From the NCBI RefSeq assembly GCF_902459765.1, contig NZ_CABPSP010000016.1, positions 1-64,000 on the forward strand: DNA of 64,000 nucleotides. Reading direction: 5' to 3'. Both the position numbers and the translations under genes were made by a program. The notes beneath the pieces are model-generated. The model did no database searches. It worked only from the letters and a program-made list of their open reading frames with translations, and had not been told where the DNA came from. Within the stretch, counting starts at the first letter, position 1; each line of letters begins with the position of its first letter. Origin of the DNA: Pandoraea anapnoica. Its GTDB lineage: Bacteria > Pseudomonadota > Gammaproteobacteria > Burkholderiales > Burkholderiaceae. Positions 42,352-54,032 of the stretch are shown piece after piece.

Positions 42352-45300
42352 ATGAATCCGTCACGTCAGTTTATTCTCCGACCGGTCGCCACATCGTTGC
42401 TGATGCTGGCGATTCTGCTCGCCGGTTTCGTCGCTTACCGGCTGTTGCCGCTCTCGGCACTGCCCGAAGTCGACTATCCGACCATTCAGGTCGTCACGCT
42501 ATATCCGGGCGCGAGCCCTGATGTGATGACCTCATCGGTGACCGCGCCATTGGAGCGTCAGTTTGGGCAGATGCCGGGACTGAACCAGATGTCGTCGACC
42601 AGCTCGGGCGGTGCGTCGGTGATTACGCTTCAGTTCTCGCTTGACCTTGGCCTCGACGTGGCCGAGCAGGAGGTGCAGGCCGCGATCAACAGCGCCAGCA
42701 ACCTGCTGCCGAGCGATCTGCCGATGCCGCCGATTTACAACAAGGTCAATCCGGCGGACACCCCGATTCTGACGTTGGCGATCATGTCGAAGACCATGCC
42801 GCTGCCGAAGCTGCAGGATCTGGTCGACACGCGCGTGGCGCAGAAGATTTCACAGTTGCCGGGCATCGGTCTCGTAAGTATTTCCGGCGGGCAGCGTCCG
42901 GCCGTGCGGATTCAGGTCAACCCGCGCGCCATCACGTCCTATGGGCTGAACATCGAAGACGTTCGTACTTCGATTGCGGCCGCCAACGTCAATCAGGCGA
43001 AGGGGAGTTTCGACGGTCCGCTGCGCGCTTCGACCATCGACGCGAACGACCAACTGGCGTCGGCAGACGAATACCGCAATCTCGTCATCGCCTATAAGAA
43101 TGGCGGGCCGATTCGTCTGTCCGACATTGCCGATGTGATCGACGGCGCGGAGAACACGAAGCTCGCCGCGTGGGCCGACACCACCCCGGCCATCGTGCTG
43201 AACGTGCAGCGCCAGCCGGGTGCGAACGTGATCGAGACCGTCAATAAGGTCAAGGCGTTGCTCCCGCAATTGCAGGCGGCACTGCCGGGCAGCATCGACG
43301 TGCAGCTGCTCACCGATCGCACCACGACGATCCGTGCGTCGGTTTCGGACGTTCAGTTCGAACTGATTCTTGCCGTCGCTCTGGTAGTGATGGTGATTTT
43401 CGTTTTCCTGCGCAACGTATCGGCCACCATTATTCCGAGTGTCGCCGTGCCGCTCTCGCTGATCGGGACTTTCGGCGTGATGTATCTCGCTGGCTTCTCG
43501 ATCAATAACCTGACGCTCATGGCGCTGACCATTGCGACCGGTTTCGTGGTCGATGACGCCATCGTGATGATCGAGAACATCGCCCGGTATATGGAGCAGG
43601 GTGAGAAGCCGTTGCAGGCGGCGCTCAAGGGCGCCGAGCAGATCGGCTTCACCATCATTTCGCTCACGTTCTCGCTGATCGCCGTGCTGATTCCGCTGTT
43701 GTTCATGGGCGACGTGGTGGGGCGTCTGTTCCGCGAGTTCGCGGTTACGTTGGCGGTGTCGATTCTGATTTCGGCCGTGGTGTCGCTGACGCTGACGCCG
43801 ATGATGTGCGCCAAGTTGCTGCGTCACGTGCCTGATGAGAAGCAGGGCAAGTTCTATCGCAAGACCGGCGAGTTGTTCGATCGCATTATTGCGAAGTACG
43901 GCGAATGGCTCACGTGGGTACTCGACCGTCAAGCGGCCACGCTGCTCGTCGCGCTCGGCACGCTGGTGTTGACGGTGCTGCTCTATATGTGGGTGCCGAA
44001 GGGCTTCTTCCCGGTGCAGGACACCGGCGTGATCCAGGGCATTTCCGAAGCGCCGCAGTCCATCTCGTTTGCGGCGATGGGCGAGCGTCAGCAGGCACTG
44101 GTCGCCGAGGTGCTCAAGGACCCCGCAGTCGAATCTGTGTCGTCCTTCATCGGTGTTGATGGCGTGAACGCAACGCTCAACAGCGGGCGCCTGCTCATCA
44201 ACCTGAAAGACAAGGCAACACGCGGGATCGACGCCTCCGAGGTGATTCGCCGCATTCAGCCCGAAGTCGCGAAGGTCCCCGGCATCGCGCTCTATATGCA
44301 GCCGGTGCAGGATCTGACGATTGAAGACCGTATCAGCCGCACGCAGTATCAGTTCACGTTGCAGGATCCGAGTCTGGATACGCTGGGCGTCTGGGTGCCG
44401 AAGCTCGTCGACAAGCTGCAACACGTGCCGCAGCTGGCCGATGTGACAAGCGACTTGCAGGTCAACGGCTTGCAGGCGTATGTGGAGATCGACCGCGATA
44501 CGGCGAGCCGTCTGGGCGTGACGCCTGCGGCCGTCGATCAGACGCTATACAGCGCTTTCGGTCAGCGTCTGATTTCCACGATCTATACGCAGGCGTCGCA
44601 GTATCGTGTGGTGCTGGAAGTGGCTAACGACTTCCAGCGCGGGCCGGATGCGCTCAAGGGCATTTACGTCGCGTCGACGACTGGCGTGCAGGTGCCGCTC
44701 ACGTCGTTCGCGAAGATTATCGAGAAGCCCACACCGCTGGCGATCAACCATCAGGCGCAGTTCCCGGCGGCGACGATCTCGTTCAATCTGGCCAAGGGGG
44801 CATCGCTCGGTGAAGCGGTGAAGGCGATTACCGAAGCGGAACAATCCATCGGCTTGCCGGTGAGCACCCAGACGACTTTCCAGGGCGCTGCGCAGGCGTT
44901 CCAGGCGTCGCTGTCGAATACGCTGTGGCTGATTCTCGCGGCGGTCGTCACGATGTATATCGTGCTGGGCGTGCTCTATGAGAGCTACATCCATCCGATT
45001 ACCATTTTGTCGACGCTGCCGTCGGCGGGCGTGGGCGCGTTGCTTGCGCTCATGGTCTCGGGCAACGACATCAGCATCATCGCGATCATCGGCATCATTC
45101 TGCTGATCGGTATCGTGAAGAAGAACGCCATCATGATGATCGACTTCGCGCTCGAAGCGGAGCGCGAACACGGCATGGCACCGCGCGAGGCAATTTATCA
45201 GGCGTGCCTGCTGCGTTTCCGGCCAATTCTGATGACGACGATGGCCGCCGTGCTGGGCGCGCTGCCGCTGATGCTCGGCTCCGGTGTCGGCTCCGAGTTG

Positions 45301-45528
45301 CGTCAACCGCTCGGTATCACGATGGTCGGCGGTCTCATGGTCAGTCAGGTACTCACGCTCTTCACCACGCCGGTGATCTACCTGTGGTTCGACCGCTGGG
45401 CGATGCGGGCGCGCGCGTGGCGCGCGCGCCGTTTCGGACCGTCGGATAGCGCGGGCCACGACGATCATGGCGGCCCGGGTGGTTCCGGTCCCGCTGGTGC
45501 GGTGACCACGGACGGTCCGGCACGATGA
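42352..45528 (+). CDS. mdtB: RND multidrug efflux transporter, MdtB-like
   Basis: This is a 1058-residue inner membrane proton/drug antiporter with 12 helices and two large periplasmic loops. N-terminal [41 protein letters not shown] and the proton-relay pair in [16 protein letters not shown] (helix 4) are clear. MdtB and MdtC work as a B2C heterotrimer in E. coli, exporting bile salts and novobiocin. Stop overlaps the mdtC start by four bases. Confidence 0.95.
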   Translation: MNPSRQFILRPVATSLLMLAILLAGFVAYRLLPLSALPEVDYPTIQVVTLYPGASPDVMTSSVTAPLERQFGQMPGLNQMSSTSSGGASVITLQFSLDLGLDVAEQEVQAAINSASNLLPSDLPMPPIYNKVNPADTPILTLAIMSKTMPLPKLQDLVDTRVAQKISQLPGIGLVSISGGQRPAVRIQVNPRAITSYGLNIEDVRTSIAAANVNQAKGSFDGPLRASTIDANDQLASADEYRNLVIAYKNGGPIRLSDIADVIDGAENTKLAAWADTTPAIVLNVQRQPGANVIETVNKVKALLPQLQAALPGSIDVQLLTDRTTTIRASVSDVQFELILAVALVVMVIFVFLRNVSATIIPSVAVPLSLIGTFGVMYLAGFSINNLTLMALTIATGFVVDDAIVMIENIARYMEQGEKPLQAALKGAEQIGFTIISLTFSLIAVLIPLLFMGDVVGRLFREFAVTLAVSILISAVVSLTLTPMMCAKLLRHVPDEKQGKFYRKTGELFDRIIAKYGEWLTWVLDRQAATLLVALGTLVLTVLLYMWVPKGFFPVQDTGVIQGISEAPQSISFAAMGERQQALVAEVLKDPAVESVSSFIGVDGVNATLNSGRLLINLKDKATRGIDASEVIRRIQPEVAKVPGIALYMQPVQDLTIEDRISRTQYQFTLQDPSLDTLGVWVPKLVDKLQHVPQLADVTSDLQVNGLQAYVEIDRDTASRLGVTPAAVDQTLYSAFGQRLISTIYTQASQYRVVLEVANDFQRGPDALKGIYVASTTGVQVPLTSFAKIIEKPTPLAINHQAQFPAATISFNLAKGASLGEAVKAITEAEQSIGLPVSTQTTFQGAAQAFQASLSNTLWLILAAVVTMYIVLGVLYESYIHPITILSTLPSAGVGALLALMVSGNDISIIAIIGIILLIGIVKKNAIMMIDFALEAEREHGMAPREAIYQACLLRFRPILMTTMAAVLGALPLMLGSGVGSELRQPLGITMVGGLMVSQVLTLFTTPVIYLWFDRWAMRARAWRARRFGPSDSAGHDDHGGPGGSGPAGAVTTDGPAR

Positions 45529-48500
45529 ACCTGTCGGCCGTCTTCATCAAGCGCTCGGTCGCGACCGTTCTGCTCACCATCGGGGTGACGCTGGCGGGCA
45601 TCGTTGCCTTCGGGCTGTTGCCTGTCTCGCCATTGCCACAGGTGGACTTTCCGACGATCTCGGTGTCGGCGTCGCTGCCTGGCGCGAGCCCGGAAACGAT
45701 GGCGGCCAGCGTGGCCACGCCGCTGGAGCGTTCGCTCGGGCGCATCGCCGGTGTGACGGAAATGACGTCGAACAGCTCGCTCGGCTCAACCCGCATCACA
45801 CTGCAATTCGATCTTTCGCGCGATATCAACGGTGCGGCGCGCGATGTGCAGGCGGCGATCAACGCGGCGCGCAGCTTGCTGCCGACGGGATTGCCGAGCA
45901 ATCCAACCTACCGCAAGGTGAACCCGGCGAGTGCGCCGGTGATGATCATTGCGCTGACGTCCGAGAGCATGACGCGCGGCCAGATGTACGACGCGGCATC
46001 GACCATCCTCGCGCAGAAGATCTCGCAACTCGAAGGGGTGGGCGATGTGACGGTGGGGGGCAGCTCGCTGCCGGCCGTGCGCGTCGAGCTCAATCCCACG
46101 GCGCTCAACAAGTATCAGATTCCGCTTGAGACGGTGCGTACGGCGATTCAGGCCGTGAATGCGAACCGTCCGAAGGGCGCGCTTGAAGACGGCGATCGCC
46201 GCTGGCAGATCCTTGCCAACGATCAGGCGAAGACGGCCAAGGAATACCTGCCGGTTATCGTCGCCTATCAGGACGGGCGGCCGGTGCGGCTCTCCGATAT
46301 CGCCGATGTAGTCGACTCGGTGCAGGACGTGCGCAATGCCGGTTCCGCCAACGGCAAGCCTTCGGTGCTGCTCATCATTACGACGCAGCCGGGCGCGAAC
46401 ATCATCCAGACGGTCGACGGCATCAACAAAATCCTGCCGAACCTGCGCGCTTCGATTCCGGCGGCGATCAATCTCGACGTGGTGATGGACCGGACGCCGA
46501 CGATTCGGGCGTCGCTCAAGGAAGTCGAGCGCACGCTGCTGATCTCGATTGCGCTCGTGATCATGGTCGTGTTCCTGTTCCTGCGGAACTGGCGCGCCAC
46601 ACTGATTCCGAGCGTGGCCGTGCCGGTCTCGCTGATCGGCACGTTCGGGATCATGTATCTGTGCGGTTTCAGTCTCGATAACCTGTCGCTCATGGCGCTC
46701 ACGATTGCGACCGGTTTTGTCGTTGACGACGCCATCGTGGTGCTGGAGAACATCTCCCGGCACATCGAAGAGGGCTTAAGTCCGTTTGCGGCGGCGCTCA
46801 AGGGAACGCGCGAAGTCGGCTTTACCGTGCTCTCGATGAGCATTTCACTGGTGGCGGTGTTCATTCCGTTGCTGCTCATGGGCGGCATCGTCGGTCGCCT
46901 GTTCCGCGAGTTTGCGGTCACGCTGTCGGCGGCGATCATGGTCTCGCTCGTTGTGTCGCTGACGACTACGCCGATGATGTGTGCACGGCTGCTCAAGGGG
47001 CGGGCCGCGCCGGGTGTGCCCGCCGGCACCGCGCCGCTAGCGCCTGAACCGCCCAAACCACCGTCCATCTGGATGCGCATGGGCAATTGGACCGAGCGCA
47101 TGTTCGAGGCAATGCTGCGCGAGTACGAGCGCTCGCTCGCGTGGGCGCTGCGCCATGGTCCGCTCATGCTGCTGATTCTGCTGGCGACGATCTGTCTGAA
47201 CGTCTGGCTCTACATGGTGGTGCCGAAAGGCTTCTTCCCGCAGCAGGACACCGGACGCATGATCGGCTTCATTCAGGCCGACCAGGCGATCTCGTTTCAG
47301 GCCATGGAGAAGAAGCTTGCGGACTTCATCAAGATTGTGCAGGCCGATCCCGATGTCGCAACGGTCACGGGCTTCACCGGCGGTTCGAATCGCAACGGCG
47401 GTTCGATGTTCGTCACGCTCAAGCCGTTGGGCGAGCGAAAGATTACGGCCGATCAGGTGATTGCGCGTCTGCGGGGCAAGCTGGCCAAGGAACCGGGTGC
47501 GATGCTGTACCTGCAATCCGTGCAGGACATTCGCGTGGGCGGGCGTTCGAGCAATGCGCAGTATCAGTACACCTTGCAGGCGGACGACCTCCAGCAGTTG
47601 CGAGAGTGGGAGCCGAAGGTGCGCAACGCGATTTCGCGTCTGCCGAATCTCACCGACGTGAACACCGATCAGCAGGACAAGGGCCTGCAGACTACGCTCG
47701 ACGTCGATCGCGACCAGGCGTCGCGGCTCGGTCTGACGATGAGCCAGATCGACAACGTGCTCAACGACGCGTTCGGTCAGCGCCAGGTTTCGACCATCTA
47801 CAACCCGCTCAATCAGTACAAGGTCGTGATGGAAGTGGCCCCGCAATGGTGGCAGAGTCCGGAGTCGCTCAAGGACATCTACGTGGTGACGTCGGCGGGA
47901 GCTCAGGTGCCGCTTTCGGCTTTCGCACGTTATCGTCCGACGAATACGGCATTGGGCGTCTCGCATCAGGGCCAGTTTGCCGCGAGTACGATTTCGTTCA
48001 ACCTGCCGGCGGGCGTCTCGCTTTCGCAGGCGCAGGCGTCGATCAACGATGCGGTGGGGCGTCTTGGTATGCCGACGTCGGTGCAGGGCAGCTTCCAGGG
48101 CACGGCGCAGGCGTTCCAGTCGGCATTGTCCTCGCAGCCCATCCTGATTCTGACGGCGCTGTTGACGGTGTATATCGTGCTGGGCGTGCTCTATGAGAGT
48201 TACATCCACCCGCTCACGATTCTGTCGACGTTGCCGTCGGCGGGTGTTGGCGCGTTGCTGGCATTGCTGCTGTTCAATACCGAGTTCAGCATCATCGCGC
48301 TCATCGGTGTGATTCTGCTGATCGGTATCGTGAAGAAGAACGCGATCATGATGATCGACTTCGCGCTCGATGCAGAGCGACGCCAGAATCTGCCTCCGCG
48401 CGAGGCGATCTTCAAGGCGTGCGTGCTGCGCTTCCGCCCGATCATGATGACGACAATGGCTGCCATGCTTGGTGCAATCCCGCTGGCGCTGGGCACGGGC

Positions 48501-48689
48501 GACGGCGCGGAACTGCGCCAACCGCTCGGCATTTCCATCGTGGGCGGGTTGTTGGTGAGTCAAGTCCTCACGCTCTATACGACGCCGGTCGTGTATCTGT
48601 ATCTCGATCGTGTGCGGCTACGCTGGATGCGTTGGCGTGCGCGTGGTAAGACCGGCCACAACGATGTGGGGGAGGTTGGCCATGGCTGA
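45525..48689 (+). CDS. mdtC: RND multidrug efflux transporter, MdtC-like
   Basis: This is a 1054-residue partner of MdtB with the same layout: [41 protein letters not shown] at the start, [16 protein letters not shown] in helix 4, and [21 protein letters not shown] in the second half. It differs from the upstream gene by an Ala/Pro-rich insert around residue 497-513 ([20 protein letters not shown]). Its stop overlaps the outer membrane gene start by eight bases. Confidence 0.95.
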   Translation: MNLSAVFIKRSVATVLLTIGVTLAGIVAFGLLPVSPLPQVDFPTISVSASLPGASPETMAASVATPLERSLGRIAGVTEMTSNSSLGSTRITLQFDLSRDINGAARDVQAAINAARSLLPTGLPSNPTYRKVNPASAPVMIIALTSESMTRGQMYDAASTILAQKISQLEGVGDVTVGGSSLPAVRVELNPTALNKYQIPLETVRTAIQAVNANRPKGALEDGDRRWQILANDQAKTAKEYLPVIVAYQDGRPVRLSDIADVVDSVQDVRNAGSANGKPSVLLIITTQPGANIIQTVDGINKILPNLRASIPAAINLDVVMDRTPTIRASLKEVERTLLISIALVIMVVFLFLRNWRATLIPSVAVPVSLIGTFGIMYLCGFSLDNLSLMALTIATGFVVDDAIVVLENISRHIEEGLSPFAAALKGTREVGFTVLSMSISLVAVFIPLLLMGGIVGRLFREFAVTLSAAIMVSLVVSLTTTPMMCARLLKGRAAPGVPAGTAPLAPEPPKPPSIWMRMGNWTERMFEAMLREYERSLAWALRHGPLMLLILLATICLNVWLYMVVPKGFFPQQDTGRMIGFIQADQAISFQAMEKKLADFIKIVQADPDVATVTGFTGGSNRNGGSMFVTLKPLGERKITADQVIARLRGKLAKEPGAMLYLQSVQDIRVGGRSSNAQYQYTLQADDLQQLREWEPKVRNAISRLPNLTDVNTDQQDKGLQTTLDVDRDQASRLGLTMSQIDNVLNDAFGQRQVSTIYNPLNQYKVVMEVAPQWWQSPESLKDIYVVTSAGAQVPLSAFARYRPTNTALGVSHQGQFAASTISFNLPAGVSLSQAQASINDAVGRLGMPTSVQGSFQGTAQAFQSALSSQPILILTALLTVYIVLGVLYESYIHPLTILSTLPSAGVGALLALLLFNTEFSIIALIGVILLIGIVKKNAIMMIDFALDAERRQNLPPREAIFKACVLRFRPIMMTTMAAMLGAIPLALGTGDGAELRQPLGISIVGGLLVSQVLTLYTTPVVYLYLDRVRLRWMRWRARGKTGHNDVGEVGHG

Positions 48690-50427
48690 TGCAATGCGCA
48701 ATGCGCTCTCGTCGAAGGCTGCCGTGGCTCCACTGACTCCCGGCGCTTCCTCACCGTTTGAAGCTTCTGCAGTCTCAGTTAATTCAGTGACCTCTGTTGC
48801 GGCCGAAGGGCCGATGTCCGCCATGCCTCGTACCGTGAATCGTCAAATGTCCAATGTTCGCTCCCACGCCGCTGCCGTGAGGATTGCGAATGTGCCAGGG
48901 CGTGGTTTGGGAATGTCGCCGAGCGTGCGTCGTTCGGCAATGTTCCTCGCGGCGAGCGCGGTGCTGTGGCTTGCGGGCTGCGCGCTTGGGCCTGACTATG
49001 TTCGCCCGGAAATCGACACGCCCGCGGCGTTCAAGGAAACCGGCGACTGGAAGCTGGCCGAGCCGAACGACGCGGCCGATAAGGGCGACTGGTGGGCCAT
49101 TTATCAGGATCCGGTGCTGGCCGATCTGATGTCCCAGGTCGACATCAACAACCAGAACATCAAGCTGGCCGAGGCGAACTATCGCCAGGCGCTGGCGGTG
49201 GCGGGGCAGGCCCGCGCTGCCTTCTTCCCAACGATCGGCGCCAATGCTGGTGTGACGCGCAGCAGTTCGCGCGTGAGCAATACGGCCGTCAGCGGATCGG
49301 GTGTGGGGGGGATTTCCAACAGCTACAGCTTGTCGGGGACGGCAAGCTGGGAACTCGATATCTGGGGCAGCGTGCGCCGGTCGGTGGAAGCCGGGAACGC
49401 GAGCGCCGAGGCAAGCGCGGCGGATCTGGCGAATGCGCGTCTGTCGGCGCAGGCGTTGCTCGCGCAGAACTACTTCGACCTGCGCGTGACGGATGCCCAA
49501 AAGGCGTTGCTTGAGCGCACCGTCGCGGCCTACGAGCAGACGCTGAAACTCACGCAGAACCAATATGCCGTGGGCGTCGCGCAACGCTCGGATGTCATTC
49601 AGGCACAGACTCAACTGCAACAGGCTCAGGCGTCCGCGCTCGATATCGAAGTGACGCGCGCCCAACTGGAGCACGCCATCGCGTTGCTCGTCGGCAAGGC
49701 TCCGGCCGTGTTCTCTCTGACGCCTGCGCCGTTGCGCGCCGCTTTGCCGCCCGTGCCGGTCAGCTTGCCGTCGAAACTGTTGGAGCGTCGTCCCGACATC
49801 GCATCTGCGGAACGTTCGGTGGTCGCCGCGAACGCGAAGATCGGTGTGGCGAAGGCCGCATTTTTCCCGACGCTTTCACTCTCGGCCACGGGGGGATTCC
49901 AGAGCAACAGCTTTGCCGACTGGCTGACATTGCCGAGCCGTTTCTGGTCTGTCGGCCCGGCACTGGCGGCCACATTGTTCGATGGCGGCTTGCGACGCGC
50001 ACAGACCGACGCGGCGATTGCCGCCTACGACGCGCAAGTCGCGACGTACCGCCAGACCGTGCTCACGGCATTCCAGGCCGTCGAGGACAATCTGGCCGCG
50101 CTTAACTATCTGGGACGCGAGGCGGCCGTACAGAATCAGGCGGTGCAGTCAGCTCAGGAGGCGGCGCAACTGATCCTCAATCAGTACAAGGCAGGGACCG
50201 TCGGATTCCAGAATGTGCTGACGGCACAGGCGACTGCGTACACCACGGAGCGTACGGCCCTGACCATTCTCGGCCGACAGTTCACGGCGAACGTGTTGCT
50301 CGTGACGGCTCTCGGCGGTGGCTGGCATGGACTGCCGCATGACGGCGCGGCAGCAAGCGGCGCGGCCAGCAGCGGGACCGATGCGCCGAACGGCGGCAAG
50401 GCGTCGGGGCCCGCCGCGCAGGAATAA
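48682..50427 (+). CDS. Outer membrane efflux lipoprotein (NodT/OprM family) of the mdtABC operon
   Basis: This is a TolC-fold outer membrane channel lipoprotein. From ATG 48682, which has GGGGGAGG upstream and overlaps mdtC, it is 581 residues, but the lipobox LAGC (Cys100) then lies unusually far in. A start at ATG 48913 ([23 protein letters not shown]) would give a normal signal peptide and 504 residues, the usual family size. Conserved [28 protein letters not shown] and [40 protein letters not shown] are present. It should complete the MdtABC pump, which in E. coli relies on a separate TolC. Confidence 0.9.
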   Translation: MADAMRNALSSKAAVAPLTPGASSPFEASAVSVNSVTSVAAEGPMSAMPRTVNRQMSNVRSHAAAVRIANVPGRGLGMSPSVRRSAMFLAASAVLWLAGCALGPDYVRPEIDTPAAFKETGDWKLAEPNDAADKGDWWAIYQDPVLADLMSQVDINNQNIKLAEANYRQALAVAGQARAAFFPTIGANAGVTRSSSRVSNTAVSGSGVGGISNSYSLSGTASWELDIWGSVRRSVEAGNASAEASAADLANARLSAQALLAQNYFDLRVTDAQKALLERTVAAYEQTLKLTQNQYAVGVAQRSDVIQAQTQLQQAQASALDIEVTRAQLEHAIALLVGKAPAVFSLTPAPLRAALPPVPVSLPSKLLERRPDIASAERSVVAANAKIGVAKAAFFPTLSLSATGGFQSNSFADWLTLPSRFWSVGPALAATLFDGGLRRAQTDAAIAAYDAQVATYRQTVLTAFQAVEDNLAALNYLGREAAVQNQAVQSAQEAAQLILNQYKAGTVGFQNVLTAQATAYTTERTALTILGRQFTANVLLVTALGGGWHGLPHDGAAASGAASSGTDAPNGGKASGPAAQE

Positions 50428-50844
50428 CTACGCATCTCGGGAGGCGTGCAACGCGCCGACCATTAAATCCAGCGCAGGTGTTTAAGGTAATTCCGACTTT
50501 CGCAATCGGAATGCCGGAAACTCACGCTGCGAATCTTCCGAATGCCGGTGACGCGAGTAGCACAAACTCTCATGTTGTGTGGTTGTGCAAATTCACGTCC
50601 ATGCACGCCGCGTCAAGTAGTTAGCGTGCAGTACCCGCTCTATCGGGCAGCATGCGGGCTTCTCGTGGATGGACCACACCGCGTGGCACACCGCTGCGTC
50701 CGATATGACTATGTGACGTTTCCCATCCGATCGGGGTGTTCCCTTTTTGCCAGAATGGACCCGCTTCGTTGTGACGGCCGACGCGAAGCACCGCGTGCGT
50801 CGCGCGGTCACAACGGTCTGCCAAACGAAGAGAAGGGGGACACA
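50428..50844. other. Intergenic region upstream of the RcsB-like regulator
   Basis: 417 bases. A 7-bp hairpin (ATTCCGA 50490-50496 with TCGGAAT 50506-50512) lies 63 bases after the outer membrane gene and may end its transcript, though no T run follows. A frame continuing upstream of the regulator has no homology. No clear promoter seen. Confidence 0.35.
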
Positions 50845-51483
50845 ATGACGATCAATGTCGTGGTCGCTGACGACCATCCGATTGTGCGATTTGGAATACG
50901 ACGTCTGCTCGAAGAGCGGGACATGATCCATATGGTCGGGGAGGCGGGAAATTCGTCGGAGCTGGTCAATCTGCTAGCCAAAGCGCCGTGCGACATCCTC
51001 GTCACCGACTTCTCTATGCCCGGCGGCAACTTCAAGGACGGGCTCTTTCTCATCGGCTATGTGCGCCGTTACTTCCCCAACATCAAGATTATCGTCGTCA
51101 CGATGCTGGAGAATCTCGCCATTCTGCGGGGCATGCTCAAACTTGGCGTGCACTCGATCCTCTCGAAGCTCGATGAGCAGAGTTCGATTGCTGACATCGT
51201 GTGTGTGGTGGCAGATGGCAGCCGTTATATTCCCGCAGGCCTGGCGACACGCCTGCATGACTCCGTGATCGACGATCTCGAAATCGATGCGTCGAAGCTC
51301 TCGGGGCGAGAAGTCGAAGTGGTGCGCTTGTTCGTCTCCGGGCTGACCATCAGCGAGATCGCGTTCCAACTGAGTCGCAGCGTCAAGACCGTGAGCTCTC
51401 AGAAGACCAACGCCATGCGTAAGCTGGGATTGGATCGGGACGTCGATCTCTATCACTACGCGACGCGAACGGGCATCACCTGA
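50845..51483 (+). CDS. LuxR/FixJ-type response regulator resembling RcsB
   Basis: This is a 212-residue regulator. Receiver domain: Asp9/Asp10, phosphoacceptor Asp55 in ILVTDFSMPGGNFKDGLFLI, Lys108. The form DFSMPGG...DG and the HTH SKLSGREVEVVRLFVSGLTISEIAFQLSRSVKTVSSQKTNAMRKLGL closely follow RcsB of enterics. Start 50845 with AAGGGGGA upstream. No kinase adjacent, so it is an orphan here. Control of surface structures or stress is possible by analogy only. Confidence 0.9.
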   Translation: MTINVVVADDHPIVRFGIRRLLEERDMIHMVGEAGNSSELVNLLAKAPCDILVTDFSMPGGNFKDGLFLIGYVRRYFPNIKIIVVTMLENLAILRGMLKLGVHSILSKLDEQSSIADIVCVVADGSRYIPAGLATRLHDSVIDDLEIDASKLSGREVEVVRLFVSGLTISEIAFQLSRSVKTVSSQKTNAMRKLGLDRDVDLYHYATRTGIT

Positions 51484-51519
51484 AGCACAGGTGAGCCGGT
51501 CCGGCGCGGTGTGACGGGT

Positions 51520-53742
51520 TCACGCGGGCAGACGAATGGCCCGCATGTCGCGCAGAATCAGCTCGCCCGCTCGCAGCATTTGTTTGAGCTGATGCACGAC
51601 CTGCTTGATCTCCTGTACGTGAGCGTCGACAGCGTCGGGCTGCTGTTCCTGTGCGACGACCAGGGCATCGAGACGCTTCGTGTAATCGCGCATCGCTTCG
51701 GTGGCGGCTTGCGTGTCCGTCGGCACGGACGCCGCCGGTGCGGCGACTGCTTGCGAGAGCAGGTCACTGATTGCGGCAACCACCTGCCCCAACTCCCCGC
51801 TCTTGTCTGCCGCGATCTGCCGCGGCAGCACATCCGACAGGCCCGTGATGTACGACGCCATCACGTGGTTCTGCACCAGAAGATCGTTCAGCTCAGCGAC
51901 TGCGACCTGCTTGGACTTCGGTTCGAGCATCATCCGCTTGAAGGCGGCACCGAAATTCCCGAAGGCAATGTGCATGTCCTTGCGCGCCATGCGATAGGCG
52001 AAGTCGTCGCGTTTGCCGTCCAGCGCGGCGCTCGATTCGAGATAGGTGCGCGTGGACTGCACCGCATTACGGATCAGCGGCCCCATCAATCGGTATTCCC
52101 AATACGGGAACAAATACGAACACACCAGTGCAATCGCCGATCCGATCAGCGTATCGATGGCGCGCTCGCCGATCACCGAGAGCGAGCCCGGCAACAGGAA
52201 GTGGAACAACAGCAGCACATACGAGGACATAAAGACAACAGACAGGCCATAGTTGAACAACGACAGGCTGTTGCCCATGACCATGCAGAAGAACATGAGC
52301 GCGAGCAGAATCCAGGCCTTGTGAACGAAGGACAGAATTACCAGTACGCTCACACAGCCGATCAGCGTGCCGGTCAGACGCTGCGCGTTCTTCTGCTTCG
52401 TCAGGCTGAAACCCGGCTTCAAAATCACGATGATCGTGAGCAATACCCAGTAGCTGTGATCTTGCCCGGCGAGCAACGACCAGTTTTCGCAGATGAGCAG
52501 CCCGGCGGCGATGGCAATCGTCACCCGCAACGCGTGGCGGAAACTCGGTGACGAAAAAGTCAGATTCTTCCAGAGAAGTTTCGGAGAAAAGCTCTGGCGC
52601 GAGGTAAAGCGTTGCAGGGCCTGATCGATCTGCACTTCGGTCGCGTTGCCTGCGGTGCTCACATCGGTGTTGCGGTGCATCCGTTCGACGATACGCGTGG
52701 TGCTCCAAACTCGGCGGAACGTGCTGGTGAGCGCCTGATAGGCTTCCGGGGATTTCAGTTGCAGCGACTGCTTGCGCATGAGTTCGATTTCGTACTCGAT
52801 GGCCCGGAATTCTGCACGCCAACTGCGTTGTGCCCGCGAGGGCTCGTTGGTCGCAATGGCGTAGCCAATCGCATCCACTTCGATGGCGATCTTGCGAATC
52901 ATGTCGCGGAAGAACAGCAGCACGTCGTTGTTGGCGAACTCGCGGCGCAACATCGGATAGTCGGTATGCACCGATACCACCGTCTCATGCAGGTCGACGA
53001 TATTGATGAACAGATTGAACAGCATGGTGCGCCGCGGCTCCAGCGCACCGATGCGCAGACGGGGCAGGTTACGCAGAATGATCTCGCGCGCCGCCTGCTG
53101 TTTTTCCACCACATTGACCTGTGCGGCAATCAGACGGCGGTAGCAGTCGTCGATGTCGGTCGACGTATCGTAGAAGGCCGCTTTCGCTTCCAGATACTCG
53201 GACGTGACGAAGAAGCACTCCGCCAGCGTTTGCTGCTCGATGCGAAACCACCAGATGCGACAGACGAACAGGCTGAAATAGGTGTACCAAAGCCCGCCGG
53301 CAAGCACGGCCCCGGCGTCGAGCACCGCCTGATGACGAGTGAGGTCCGCTTCGACGTTGAGGACCATCATCATGAGACAGGCAAAGCTGACGAGCGACGC
53401 GCGTAACCCATAGACCACGAGCATCGACAGACCGAACGTCAGAATCAGCGAGGTGATCCAGAGTTGCCACGGCTGTGCGGCCGTCGCCATGCCGGTGATC
53501 AGTACCGTAAGCGCACCGAGGAGTGTGCAGCTCAGCAGTTCGGTGTGCTTGTGACGCAGCGGCCCGTTGATGTCGACCACGCTCGCGCAGAGCGCGCCGG
53601 AGGCGACCTCGATGCCGAGCAGGTGCTGATCCATTCCCCAGAACAGGACGAGCGCAGGCAGGATGACGCCGACTGCCTGCCGGGTGCCGCTGAAAAAGTA
53701 GTGGCTATAGAGAAACTTCTTGATATCGGTCTGGTAGTCCAT
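51520..53742 (-). CDS. FUSC family (YccS/YhfK-like) inner membrane protein
   Basis: This is a 740-residue membrane protein with two sets of about five to six helices (residues 15-150 and 410-550) each followed by a long helical cytoplasmic part. The pattern SYWVLLTIIVILKPGFSLTKQKNAQRLTGTLIGC is the FUSC-2 signature shared by YccS, YhfK and aromatic acid exporters such as AaeB. Start at 53742 (MDYQTDIKKFLYSHYFFSGTRQAVGVILPALVLF) matches YccS-type N termini; no clear ribosome binding site. Convergent with the RcsB-like gene. Substrate unknown. Confidence 0.87.
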   Translation of the reverse strand: MDYQTDIKKFLYSHYFFSGTRQAVGVILPALVLFWGMDQHLLGIEVASGALCASVVDINGPLRHKHTELLSCTLLGALTVLITGMATAAQPWQLWITSLILTFGLSMLVVYGLRASLVSFACLMMMVLNVEADLTRHQAVLDAGAVLAGGLWYTYFSLFVCRIWWFRIEQQTLAECFFVTSEYLEAKAAFYDTSTDIDDCYRRLIAAQVNVVEKQQAAREIILRNLPRLRIGALEPRRTMLFNLFINIVDLHETVVSVHTDYPMLRREFANNDVLLFFRDMIRKIAIEVDAIGYAIATNEPSRAQRSWRAEFRAIEYEIELMRKQSLQLKSPEAYQALTSTFRRVWSTTRIVERMHRNTDVSTAGNATEVQIDQALQRFTSRQSFSPKLLWKNLTFSSPSFRHALRVTIAIAAGLLICENWSLLAGQDHSYWVLLTIIVILKPGFSLTKQKNAQRLTGTLIGCVSVLVILSFVHKAWILLALMFFCMVMGNSLSLFNYGLSVVFMSSYVLLLFHFLLPGSLSVIGERAIDTLIGSAIALVCSYLFPYWEYRLMGPLIRNAVQSTRTYLESSAALDGKRDDFAYRMARKDMHIAFGNFGAAFKRMMLEPKSKQVAVAELNDLLVQNHVMASYITGLSDVLPRQIAADKSGELGQVVAAISDLLSQAVAAPAASVPTDTQAATEAMRDYTKRLDALVVAQEQQPDAVDAHVQEIKQVVHQLKQMLRAGELILRDMRAIRLPA

Positions 53743-54032
53743 GCGTCGGGTGCGAGGGTTCCGCAGCAAAGCCGGCCACGCGATGGGGTAGGGCGCGGCG
53801 CAGTGAGAGTCTAGCCGATGCCCGGCGTGCCGCGAAGTGGGGATACCGCCGGTTACACGCGGGCCGCCTATGGGGGCCGGTCGTGTGCGCCGGGCATGGC
53901 GTTGGGTCGCCGTCACCCCGCCGTCGCCTCGCGGTCACCCATGACGGGGTAAGCTTTCGGATCTGTCCGATGGGCTTTGGCACAGGGCATTTGTTATGCT
54001 TGCGAACAGACTCGCTCAGCCGCCACGCCCGC

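Noticed and set aside
42850-44424. A 524-codon frame opposite mdtB
   Set aside because: Antisense shadow of a well-supported RND gene; composition is Arg/His-rich without motifs.
42352-48689. mdtB and mdtC considered as a recent tandem duplication
   Set aside because: They differ throughout and match the known heteromeric MdtB/MdtC pair, an ancient duplication.
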